From Acanthosoma haemorrhoidale (taxonomy: Eukaryota; Arthropoda; Insecta; Hemiptera; Acanthosomatidae), in NCBI GenBank assembly GCA_930367205.1, contig OV884012.1, positions 32,026,796 to 32,090,795 on the forward strand: a stretch of DNA of 64,000 bases, in the 5' to 3' direction. Made by a program: the position numbers and the translations under genes. Positions 34,091 through 44,035 of this stretch are shown here, piece by piece; within the stretch, counting starts at the first letter, position 1; each line of letters opens with the position of its first letter. The notes below the pieces were generated by a model, which was not told where the DNA came from, did no database searches, and worked only from the letters and a program-made list of their open reading frames with translations.

Positions 34091-35640
34091 ATCAGAGAAG
34101 TATCATTTCCCACTGGTCCAGAGTTGTAAATCTTACTCCTAGTCTCCCCACTTGATGATATCATGTTCCTTTTAGACTTTCTTTTTCTTTTTCTTTTTTT
34201 TTCGTACGTCTTAAAATTTCATAAACTACTGATTTGGACAAGTTCTATAAGGGGGAACTTGCATTTTTCCTTTTCCATAGGGTCCCATGCACGTTTTTGC
34301 GATAGTTTGTGCATATTCTTGCGTGAATGCTGGAGATTCAAATAAAATTCCTCCGCACCTTCGTTGAGGGACATAGATGTAGGGGCTTAAGTTTGAATAA
34401 TTTTCATAGAACCAATAATATCTCTATCCGCACCTGGTTCAATTATTATTCTGGATACTCGATGGAAGTATGTTTTAAATGACGTTCCAGCAATCCTTTT
34501 ATCTCTTCTAACCAGGAAGCCGGTTCCTCCTAAACTTTTTCACCACCACTCACACAAATTCAGTAGCCTTCCTGAGAGTGCCAATATCCTTTATCTTTTC
34601 GCCTTACTCCTGACAGCCCCACTATTAGCTACTCAATATTGCTCAATTCAAACAAATCCTTCTGCCTACCTTCTGTTCTTAACGTCCTCAAATTGCGAGC
34701 AACAAATTTCCATTGCTTTCCCATGATCCTCGACGTATGCCAAGCCGCTGTTGCTCTGGGATAATTTCTATGGCTATCTATGAGGGTTTGGAACATTGGA
34801 GCGCTCAGAGGTACTCTTACTGTAGGATTCGGTCTTAATTCTGTTCTTGGCCAACTCTTTACTTCTGTCTAACTTCTCCCTATTGACATATCACTGTAGA
34901 CTCGTGTTCCCATTCTTTCTACCTGGGATATCCAGAGGATGCCCGGGAGGCTATTCTCCTACCTCTTTGGTCGGGTTATCTCGATATTCCGTTGTTTCCT
35001 CTCCACTTATTTGCCTCTTCGGCATGCTGTTTTTGGTGTTGGCATTTATTTTATCTAAGGTCCATAACTTGCCTTCAATAACCAACCTCATACCATATCA
35101 CACTTTAAGTGGCTTTCAACATTTTAGCTTTCAAAGTTAGTAATAGTGTCTTCCGGACTACAAGAACCTTTGGAGGTAAATCTTCCTCAAACCTAATATT
35201 CTTCTATTGACCATTACAGGATAGTATCCATCTCTGTCTACATTGGAAACTAACAATAACTGGTGCGTTGGGTTTAAAGTAATTGGATCGCCAAATATCG
35301 AAAAGCATGTTTATTACTATCTCCATCTGACTGCATAAACCATTTATTCATTTATTAAATCCGACTTATGTCCGCTTTGCGTCCCAAATATCAGTAAGTT
35401 TTTCCTTCTGTATTCTCTTTCCTGTGTTGATTTTATTTGTTTAATGTCTTCATGGTGACTGGAAATATCTTCTCCAAGAGTTTCCTCTAAACATTCTATT
35501 TTCGTTTTCACTTTTCTAATGGATTCAGTTTTTAGAGATTTACAATTATTTCATTTAATTTTCATGTACCTACCATCGTACAAAAACCAAAACCTTCTAT
35601 TCGATCATAGCCTTCCTTGCTAACTAACAGCTGATTAATT
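34090..35640 (-). mobile_element. LINE with coiled-coil ORF1 and endonuclease (RTE-like), decayed
   Basis: Reading down the minus strand from about 35560, ORF1 shows a coiled-coil run and RRKNLLIFGTQ. A hydrophobic RNA-binding core follows (NAPVIVSFQC), then EEDLPPKVLVVRKTLLL, LVIEGKLWTLDKINANTK and PKRQISGEE, near 35000. ORF2 starts near 34710 with WKFVARNLRTLRTEGRQK, then DLFELSN, VGLSGVRR, GGTGFLVRRDKRIAG and KIIQT-APTSM followed by EEFY. This is an apurinic-type endonuclease. No RT part is present. Stops and shifts occur throughout. The clade (RTE or a related EN-RT family) is inferred from motif memory. Confidence 0.65.
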
Positions 35641-36154
35641 AAAAAAATTAATTTAGTGTTCATTGAACGTCCTACCGTGAGATGTGGTAACTTAAGTGTT
35701 ATCTCTTCTGCCGTTTGTCACTTTTCTCGAAACGATTTTCCTTCTACCTTACAATCGTTGAAAATACTCACACGTGTTCCTCGCACCTAGTTCCAAACAA
35801 ACCAATTATCTCTCGTGGAACCTACGTATTAGTAATTGAAAGCGGCACTATAACTATCAGGTGTGCTATCACTAATGACGGCCCAAGCGTACCTGCTCCA
35901 CGAAATTGACTTTTAGCTACTGAATTGTTCCAAGGACCACTAAATAAACTTCATGGCTCACTAGCAGGTGACTTTTGGCTTATATTACACAAATAATAAT
36001 AGTAATGTTTATGTTAAAAGACTCAATGTGAGTTTTGTTAATGCTTGAATTTCAAATATCCTGAACAGGTGCCACGACAACTTCACACCTCGATAATATG
36101 TTAATACAAATTTAAAAACGAAGTTACTAAGAAAATAATTGTTTGTTCTTACAG
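35641..36154. other. Intron 1 end, no recognised feature
   Basis: This short AT-rich stretch leads to the TTGTTCTTACAG splice acceptor of host exon B. Confidence 0.5.
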
Positions 36155-36251
36155 GAATGTCCGGACAGTAAGAGGAAAGAGAGCGAAAACAGGAAGCGTA
36201 CAAGGCGGAAGTGGCTAGAAGCACGGGAGCGACAGACCTCTTCAGTATCAG
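36155..36251 (+). CDS. Host gene exon B: basic linker with likely nuclear localisation signal
   Basis: This 97-bp exon starts after TTCTTACAG in phase 0 and ends at CAG before GTGGGC, leaving one base that completes a Glu codon with the first two bases of exon C. It reads ECPDSKRKESENRKRTRRKW, then LEARERQTSSVS. The two clusters of basic residues (KRK and RKRTRRK) look like a bipartite nuclear localisation signal. The exon is too short for similarity alone to prove it. Support comes from the perfect phase match on both sides and from coding-like composition in an AT-rich intron. No stop occurs in the joined frame. Confidence 0.75.
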
Positions 36252-37559
36252 GTGGGCCTTGGATTATCCTTAATTATCCTGCTAATATACTATGTAAATC
36301 TTAAGAGAACTGTCTTTGTCGAGATAATTCTACATCTCTGTCCGCTACTTTTTCTTTTTCAACCGGAAGCAGTGGGAAAAGATTGACGGTTCTAACAGCT
36401 ACTGATTCTACGCCCGTAAAACAATTAATTTGCTCATGAAGTCACGATTTGTCCTGCTTAACGTACTTCTCAGGCTGATGTAAAAAAAAAAAAAAGATCT
36501 TTTGAGATGGGAAGTGAAGTCAAAAATAAGTAAAATTAATTCTGTAGAAAGATAACACTATCTAACTTTTTTTATTTATCTTCTTGAGTTGGCTCTATTT
36601 AACTTTAACATTTACTTTACTTTTACTTACATTACTCAAGTAAATTTATACCTGTTAGTCTGATTGTAACTTTTTTTTTTTTCTCGGTAAATGCTTTCTT
36701 TTTGATTTATTTTTTTAAATTTATCATTTAAGAAAAAGTGAAATAAAAAGTATTTGTTATACTTGGAATAGGAACTGGCAGGAAAACGAAGCAAGGATCT
36801 GGAATCGGGTTCTATTGTGAGACTGAAGATATCGACTGCTTACCGGATATTTAATAAATAACTACGTTATTATCTTTAGAACTCCATAAATTCGCAATTC
36901 TAGTCCTTGAGCCAGGACCAATAAGTCCACTCAGTGTGAATCTGATATCCATATTTTATCTAAAAACTTTTTCAATTTTCTTACATTGGTCTTTTTCGCT
37001 ATTTCAGTCTGAGTGGTTATGTATTTTAAGAGTGTTTTAAGAACGTATCTCTGCCTAACAGAGTCTATCTGATCTCTCGCAAGTTTTAGTTGCTTTTTTT
37101 TCTAGCCCTAGCTACTGAGTTTTAATGGTTTACTAGGCAGGTAACAAAATTAATTCAAAGATATTTAAAAAAAAAAACTTTGTGAGAAAACTTAATGTCA
37201 CTTAAGCCGACTTCAATTGGTATTTCCTGGCCAAACATTTAACTATTTAAAATTTTGAATTAGTTAAAAATGCAGATTTTAGTGAATTATTTGGTACAAC
37301 GATCATACCCATTTTTGATTCCCACGTTATGTTGGTTTAGTTAGAATTTTCAACATAATTTAATAATTATTTCAGAATTTGTGTCTTGCCTATTTTCTTT
37401 TTGCTACCTTCATTAATATTATTCATAGAATTTATACAAGTACTGCCCCTGCGGTAAACTTTAACAAACCGTATTCGTATCGCTCTGCAAACAAACTGTT
37501 TTCGTTACTGTTCATAGCAAGTGTATAGGTCGTAGAACTGTTTCAACAGACTATTGGGT
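36252..37559. other. Intron 2 start, AT-rich
   Basis: Nothing is recognised apart from homopolymer A and T runs (36483-36495, 36670-36681). Confidence 0.5.
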
Positions 37560-37845
37560 GAACCGTTCACGGGGGAGCTATCTACAGGTGAGTGGATTGT
37601 AAAGCTCTGGACTGTATTGCTCAGTGTACGTTGGTCATTTCATAGAGAAGGCGGCCATATTGGGAGACTGTGATAGATCAGCTGTGCTGGTGATACGAGT
37701 GATTAAGACGGCCTTCACAGTGGCCTACTGACAGAATCGTAGCTGCTGGTACTGTACACGTGCGTTCAAGGCTGGTTTCGATAAATTATTTTATATTTGT
37801 AAAAAAATATTTAAAAATTCTAAAAAATATTGTTGATAGTGAGAC

Positions 37846-39142
37846 ATGCGTTTCTATCAACAAGTAATGTCCAAAAATAGAAAAAAGTCAAGGTCTCTAG
37901 GACCAACACCAACTCCGTCGCCTATGAAACGAAAGCCACGACGATCAAACAGAAATGTGCCTGTAAATTCGTCAGCACCCAGCAGCTCAACGGAACAATT
38001 ACCACCACCACAACCTAGCACATCAAAACAACAAACAAATGTTGAGTCCCCATTTTTCACGCCCAACAGTTATGAGGAGTTATGAGGAAAAATATTCAAG
38101 TAGAGGACATGGACTCTACTCAAACATCCCCACAGCCTAAGCCACCTGAAATATTTGTACGTAACATTAGTAATTTTAAATTGCTATGTACTCTAATGAG
38201 TAAAATCGTAGGTACAGGCAAATACACGTGCCTCAATAGGTCTCAGGACACGAAACTTTCACCGGACACTGCAAATACAAATCAGGTGATAGTTAGAAGA
38301 AACCAAGGCTGACTTTCATACTTACAAGTTAAAACAGGAAAGATCGCTAAGAGTATTGATCATAAATCTTCACCCGACTACACCAGCTGATGAAATTGAA
38401 GAAGAACTTTCAGCTCTTGGTTTCATAGTTCGCCAAATAACGAACGTGCTACGTGAGGATAATGACAAGACAAGCGATCAAGACACCATTGCCCTTGTTC
38501 TTTGTCGATCTAGAGTGAACACCAGGAACAGAAAAAATCTACGAACTCTAGAGTACAAGTTGAAAAACCTTACCCCAAACGTGACATATTCCAATGTCAT
38601 AATTGCCAGGCATATGGGCACACGAAGACATACTGTCACCACCCTCCCAGATGTCTTAAGTGCAGTGGGCAGCACAAAAGTATGATGTGCAAGAAGCCCC
38701 TGAAGTTGCCTCTTGTATGCGTGCTGTGCCAGCAAGGCCACTACAAGGGCTGTAACACTTACAAAATCCTCAAGTCCAGGAGCGAACAACGTCGTCGGCA
38801 AGAAGAAGAGAAGCCAGCCACAGGTGGCTTAAGAAGCGTCCCCGCCAGAAATTTGAGGCCTTCTGTTACTTTTGCCGATGCCGTTCGCAACAGAGAGCAG
38901 TCACAGGCACCACCCACTCTATGTGCACTCCTTCACACAGTTCCTCTTCCCCAAGCATTCCGTTGATCCCGTCAACCTACAAACTCCATCCTATCCTCAA
39001 CCACACAGCTCGCATATTCCTCAACCTACAAGTTCTTAGGATCTCACAAGCCTTTAACCTCATTCCTTACAGAATTCAGAACCCTAATTACCCCTCTCAT
39101 TTCCCTTCTTACAAATCTTGTCTCCTACCTTATCCCCGTTAA
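37846..39142 (+). pseudogene. J1 LINE ORF1, broken
   Basis: This gag-like ORF1 is the counterpart of 1706-435 on minus. It begins MRFYQQVMSKNRKKSRSLG, with a Pro/Ser/basic N-terminus. FVRNISNFKLLCTLMSKIVG, the PRE_C2HC block (INLHPTTPADEIEEELSAL) and zinc knuckles (KCSGQHKSMMCKK, CVLCQQGH, YKGCNTYK) follow, then the Pro-rich end. At least four frame changes and a stop near 38085 interrupt it. It is clearly homologous across its full length to the other copy. Confidence 0.82.
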
Positions 39143-39152
39143 ACAAAATCCA

Positions 39153-40933
39153 TAAGTGGATCCTTCCGACTCCTTATCCATTCTCCTTTGGAATTCAAAT
39201 GGTGTTCGCACCCACACTAACGAACTGACAGCACTACTCCACGACAAGAACATTGACGTAGCTCTTATTACTGAAGCAAGACTTACGAGTAAACAACCAT
39301 TTACTGTTTGAAAGTACCAGACTTATCGAACTGATCAACCAGATGGAAGAGCTCATGGAGGTACCGCTGTCATTGTTTATAACTCCATTTCCCATCGCAT
39401 AGTTCCTTCGGTAGCACATAATTTCCTTCAGTCCACTGCAGTGTCAATCAGCACATCCACTTTCTCCCTTACTCCGTATACTGCCCTCCCAATAAATCCA
39501 TTTCCGATTCGCAATTCATCTCATTTCTAGACTCCATCGGACATCGTTTCCTTGTGGGTGGGGACTTAAATGCGAAGCACCAACACTGGGGGTCAAGGTC
39601 CACAAATACACGAGGACGTGCTGTGCTGTCTGCACTCACACGGAAACATTCCTCCACTATCTCTCCTGACACAGCCACCTATTGGTCAACAGATCCCAAC
39701 CGAAATCCGGATCTCCTTGACTTTTTCTTCTAAAATAGTTTAGGAACACTAAACTATTCATTCACGCGCCTCGATGATCTCTCGTCCGATCATAGTCCAT
39801 TATTATTAACCATTTTCCTAAGACCAATTCACAAACTGCCTCCTCCTTCATTTATTAGGGACCTAATTGACTCAGGCCACTTCCGCCAGCTTCTTACAGA
39901 TTCCATAGACCTCAAAGTGTTCTTGAGAACATCCTTAGACCTAGACGATGCCGTGCATTCTTTCACTACTCTACTCTGGTCCAGAGTTCGGCTTGGGAGG
40001 CATCGTCGCCCCCCCCCCGTCATTCTAAAATTCACAATCATAATCGTCTACCTCAGCATCTACGAGATCTAATCCAATCCAAACGCCACTCCAGAACAGT
40101 GTGGTAAAGACCCCGGCATCCTGGTGATCGCCGCTCTTACAATCAGTACTGGAGATTGGTAAAGCGGCTATTGGCATCCTTCCAATCTGATTCCTTCAAC
40201 TCCCATCTCTCCTCTCTTTCTACCAGGGATAACACCCTGTGGAATGTAACCAAAAAAATCCTAAATTATCAACCTGTTTTACACCCACTCCGTCGTGATG
40301 ATGGGTCCTGGGCCGCTTCGGATGGGGATAGGTTGGAGGAATTTGCTCTGCATCTTACCCATACTTTCACACCTCACCTTTCTCATCAAAACCATAATCA
40401 CAGCACAACTGTTGAAGATTTCCTCATTTCACCTATACCTCTCTCCCTTGCACCAAAAGCCGTTAACCCCTCTGAGGTGAAATACCTTCTGAAAACTTAC
40501 CTTACCGAAAATCTTCTGGATATGATCTCCTTACTCCTCAAATTCTCAAACAACTTCCTCCTAAAGCTATTATCTTCCTAACCTGCATCTATAATTTCAT
40601 TATCCGAACGACGCGCTTTCCTCTCCTCTGGAAACCACCCAATGACGCCTCATCTTACCGTCCAAATAGCCTACTCCCTATCCTCTCAAAAATAATTAAG
40701 ATACTCCTGTTAAAACATCTTGTTGAATCCAAAAACCTATTTCCTACACACCAGTTTGGTTTCCGTCAACAACATGCCACAACTCAACAAGGCCTTCGTG
40801 TTGTTGATCACATCTCCTCAGCCCTTGAAAGCAAACAGTATAGCACTGCTGCCTTTCGCTTAGTTGCTAAGTTCACTTAGAATATTCTAACTACTATCCT
40901 ATAAAAGCAGGAGTTCCACAGGGCAGTGTCCTG
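39153..40933 (+). pseudogene. J1 LINE ORF2: endonuclease and first part of reverse transcriptase, broken
   Basis: The endonuclease starts with SILLWNSNGVRTHTNEL, then IDVALITEARLT, GGTAVIVYNSISHR and GGDLNAKHQHWGS near 39557, and SDHSPLL near 39793. RT follows at about 40560: RFPLLWK, SSYRPNSLLPILSKI, HQFGFRQQHATTQQ and lastly AGVPQGSVL near 40905-40933, where the foreign insertion begins. The SYRP and GVPQGSVL motifs are the usual RT blocks of Jockey-clade elements. Stops and shifts are frequent. ORF2 resumes at 43052. Confidence 0.82.
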
Positions 40934-41253
40934 TTTGCAGACCGCTGTATGCACTTCCATGTTCAGTGGAGTAGCGTGCCTATGCCCGTGCATACGACTG
41001 TACCCCTCGGTAAGCCCTGCTGGTCTGTTTATTCCAGTGCAGTGATCGGAATGGGGCACCGACCCCCTTCCCGGTGAAACTGCACTGGTATGTGGCCCTG
41101 TGGAATATAATTGATTAGTTGTTACCTGGCCCGTGCTGTCCAGCGACGGGGTTTGTTGTTCCGCAGTTTTTAGTAATGGCAGCAACTTATCTGTTGTTTC
41201 TTTTGCCGGTGCTAGGCCTGCTTCGTCCTGCTTCTGCGATGCAGTTTTCAGGG
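40934..41253 (-). other. Unassigned coding-like segment in the nested insertion
   Basis: GC-rich sequence lies between the J1 break and the endonuclease fragment. The minus frame 41185-40934 is open (LLKTAEQQTPSLDSTGQ, then YSTGPHTSAVSPGRGS) and Ser/Thr/Gly-rich, which could be a LINE ORF1 N-terminus. No zinc knuckle or known motif supports that. The far end of the longer open frame (to 40877) reads into J1 and is an artefact. Confidence 0.3.
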
Positions 41254-41561
41254 TCAGCAGCTCACTAACTCACGAAACTTTATTAAAGAAAGGAAAACTA
41301 CCTGTCGATATACTTCCTCTGTAGTGCGGAGAACAGGAACCGTATGCAATTGGTGGTAAAGTTGTGATCGATATAGGTCCCAGTCAGCCCGACGATAGTC
41401 GTACTTCGTGGGACGTGGGATCACAACTGTACCGTCAATAGAATACAATACTGGCAGATGGTCGGTCGTTACTAGGTCCAGGGTCTCACAATTGTTTATC
41501 CTGTGCGGCTGTTTTGTAAGTAGAAGATCTAGGGTGGAGGTTTTTTTTTTTTTTTTTTTCT
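41254..41561 (-). pseudogene. LINE endonuclease C-terminal fragment
   Basis: The frame reads STLDLLLTKQPHRINN, then LDLVTTDHLPVLYSIDG and YDYRRADWDLYRSQL. This is the end of a Jockey-type endonuclease, where S-x-LDL-x-L and SDH-x-PV are conserved (TDHLPV here). It begins immediately after an A tail of the neighbouring tail unit, which adds the false lysine run of the open frame, and stops at 41254. Confidence 0.65.
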
Positions 41562-41862
41562 CCCTAGCCCCTTTAAATTTACAGAAAATTATATACAATT
41601 ATAGATCCTCAGGGGAATCCATTTACAAATTATTCTGTATTTCCTGTAGCATCACTACATTATATACAGGTTTTGTTATTGTATTTTTTTTTTTTTTTTT
41701 TTTTTTCTTCATAGCCCCTTTAAATTTACAGATAATTATATATAATTATAGATCCTCAGGTGAATCTATTTACAAATTATTTTGTATTTCCTGTAGCATC
41801 ACTACATTATATACAGGTTTTGTTATTTTATTATTATTTTTTTTTTTTTTTTTTTTTTTTTC
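41541..41862 (-). repeat. Tandem LINE 3' tails ending in poly(A)
   Basis: Three A tracts (T on plus: 41541-41559, 41684-41706, 41838-41862) separate two near-identical units of roughly 125-130 bp. Each unit contains GATCCTCAGG, ATTTACAAATTAT, TTCCTGTAGCATCACTAC and TATACAGGTTTTGTTATT, and ends (minus) in AAATTTAAAGGGGCTA before its A tract. The right-most tract belongs to the RT-bearing element, whose own end (GTTTGAGAGCTAAG) is related. Confidence 0.85.
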
Positions 41863-42280
41863 TTAGCTCTCAAACTTATAAAATAGGATGTGGGAAAATT
41901 ATTTTGGGCTAATGAGTGCCTTTCACTAAGGGGAGTCCCCCATTTGAAGGATGTATGAGAAGGATATAGGGTGTGGAACGCCTAAAGGAGGCGGGTGGAA
42001 TCAGGAAGGTAGTGAGAGTCTACCGAGGGTGGATCGCCATTTACTAAAGATATTTTATAGAAATTATATAATCGAATAAACAAGCCTAGTGATATACATT
42101 ATAAGAGACTAGACTAAACTGACTAATAAGGTGATGGGGCTCACCTTTTTGATCAACCTTAAAACTAACTTACATACTAATTCTTATACTAATTTTTCCC
42201 CGACAGTCTGTTGCCATCGATGCGGGAGGGGTGGTGGGGTCATAGTGTTAAACACTGGATTTGTCAGGTGCTGCAGCGAG

Positions 42281-43057
42281 TCAAAAAAAGTTAATGTGTC
42301 TCCGGCGGATGTACTCACCGACCGATGGCACACCAAGCAACGGGTGCAGGTCAGCGTTTTTCAACCTCTGGAAAGAGGTATGTCGGACCACTTTTCGCAT
42401 GATTCCATTCTGGAAGTGTTGGAGACATTTGGCTGTATTGCCAGTCAAGTGGGTAAATATCGGGGCACCGTACAGCAAAGCTGGCTGGAGGACACATTTA
42501 TATATCATCAATTTAAGACGAAGCGACAGGTTAGGTGAAGTTAGCAAGTGCGGTAGCCGGTAAGACCTTTGTCGTACTTTTTCTATTTTATTACTAAAAT
42601 GAGTAGAGAAATGGAGATGCCTATCCATTTTTATACCCAAATAGTGCATTGAGAAAGCTGGTGAGCTCTCTTGCCCTCCCACGCTATACGATTTTGGCAA
42701 GGATTTTTTCCCCTTTTGGAGGGAGAAGATTACGCAGTCGGTCTTCCCGGCGTTTACACTGATGTTTAACATGCCCAGTCTGTCACTGATAACGTTACAA
42801 ACTGACTTGGCGTGTGTAAGAGCTCTTTGTGCACTCATGCTGCTGCTGTAAACGGCAATGTCGTCGGCGAAAGCGATTACAGCAGCTTTCTGATAGTTTG
42901 TCCCAACAATTTCAGATGTGTACATACTGAAAAGAACCGGAGACAAAACCACTCCTTGACGAACTCCACAAGTCAAAGGGAATGGGTTAGAGAGGCAATC
43001 ACCCGCTGATGTCCCCTCTACCTCCAATACCTTCTTGGCATCATTTTCATATGACAA
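42281..43057 (-). pseudogene. LINE reverse transcriptase fragment (nested element)
   Basis: The frame is open for 258 codons, which makes it the best preserved LINE frame in the window. It contains CGVRQGVVLSPVLF, AVIAFADDIAVYSSS with the catalytic Asp pair, NAGKTDCVIFS, MHYLGIKMDRHLHF and a C-terminal helical part ending in a stop at 42281. These are the RT palm and thumb blocks of Jockey-like LINEs. The 5' part (endonuclease, fingers) is absent because the copy is truncated at the J1 junction. It is a different, younger-looking family than J1. The ATG at 43057 is not a natural start. Confidence 0.8.
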
Positions 43058-43740
43058 TGCAGTCTTATCGTTCCACCCAGACCCCGTTATAGCATCCCAT
43101 AACCTCCAACGACACCTTTATGACATCGAGTTTTGGTGCAACCAATGGCGGATCAAAGTTAATGAAGCAAAATGTTCCCACATTACCTTTACGCTCCTTC
43201 GGAAGTCTTGTCCACCAGTTTATTTTAATTCTATTCCTCTCCCTGTATCCAAGACAGTACGGTATTTAGGCTTCCAACTCGACAAACCACTGACCTGGAA
43301 CCCACATACGAGGCTATAAAGATAAGAACTAATCAGACGCTTTGGGCAACTGTACAGATTACTTTGAAGGACATCCCATCTCTCAATAGAAAATTGATTA
43401 CTAATCTACAAAGTTATACTTAAGCCAATTCGGACATACAGAATAAGAGCTATGGGGGACAGCAAAAAGTCAAACATCTAGGGTATCTAATCCTTTCAAT
43501 CAAAAGTCTAGAGAACAATAGTAAATGCCCCTTATTATGTCAGCAATAACACCTTTCATAACGATCTTAACATACCCTACAATCTTGAACTCATCCCTTC
43601 CAAGTATACCTAATTCCACATTAGCCTCGTCAACCACCCTAATCCCGTAGCACAGTCATTACTCTGTGCCACTCATCCCTATAATCCCCCTCGGAGACTG
43701 AAACGGCAGTGGCCTCGTGAATTGCTATAAATGCGTTTGT
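43052..43740 (+). pseudogene. J1 LINE ORF2: RT continuation and C-terminus
   Basis: J1 resumes with DNAVLSFHPDPVIASHNLQ (the residues after the YADD motif), IEFWCNQWRIKVNEAKCSH, VRYLGFQLDKPLTWNPHT and then a stop-laden C-terminus to about 43740. These are the RT thumb blocks of the Jockey clade. The catalytic Asp pair itself is lost at the junction. Confidence 0.8.
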
Positions 43741-44035
43741 CAGTTTCTCCAATCATGTCCTCTCATGTGGCTCTCGTGCTCTTCGTCAGCCTACACTGGC
43801 TCGTAGTGTACTATGTCTTCCGGTGACGCGGCTGATGGACGAGTGTGGGGGACTTCCCAAGACTCCGCTTCCTCTGTCGCATGAGAGGTAGGTGACAGAC
43901 ATGTGGACTTCGGAGGCCTCTGGGCTTTTTGTAAATATGGTATGAATGAGAACATTTATCTCAATCACTTATAGCCTAATAAGGCAGATTGTAATTTTAG
44001 CACAATAAAGAATTATTACAATTAGAGTTTATACA
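43706..44035 (+). repeat. J1 LINE 3' end, reference copy
   Basis: The 3' terminal part contains GTGGGGGACTTCCCAAGACT, TGGACTTCGGAGGCCTCTGG, GTAAATATGGTATGAATGA and AAGGCAGATTGTAATTTTAG, then CACAATAAAG. Related truncated copies lie at 27091-27305, 54005-54060, 55082-55281 (minus) and 62828-63085. Confidence 0.8.

Larger units (their letters stand above)
40934..43052 (-). mobile_element. Nested LINE material inside J1
   Basis: About 2.1 kb of opposite-strand, mostly non-LTR sequence splits the J1 RT. From the element's 5' side it holds an RT fragment (43057-42281), its 3' UTR to about 41863 with an A tail, two further tail units (41541-41850), an endonuclease fragment (41561-41254) and unassigned sequence to 40934. 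The J1 reading continues on both sides, but about 25-30 codons around the catalytic Asp motif are missing, so the insertion was accompanied by a deletion. Confidence 0.75.
37560..44035 (+). mobile_element. Jockey-clade LINE (family J1), long decayed copy with nested insertion
   Basis: This is the longest J1 copy: leader (37560-37845), ORF1 (37846-39142), ORF2 endonuclease and RT (39153-40933 and 43052-43740) and a 3' end (43706-44035) finishing GCAGATTGTAATTTTAGC and ACAATAAAG. The interrupting minus-strand material (about 40934-43052) lies between the RT motif GVPQGSVL and the region just after the catalytic Asp pair. Frames are broken many times, so the copy is dead. It sits in intron 2 of the host gene, in the same orientation. 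Confidence 0.85.

Noticed and set aside
41133..41324. 63-codon plus frame
   Set aside because: It lies opposite the endonuclease fragment and the unassigned minus frame, and has no motif of its own.
41408..41866. 152-codon plus frame with Phe runs
   Set aside because: It reads through T tracts that are the reverse complement of LINE poly(A) tails.
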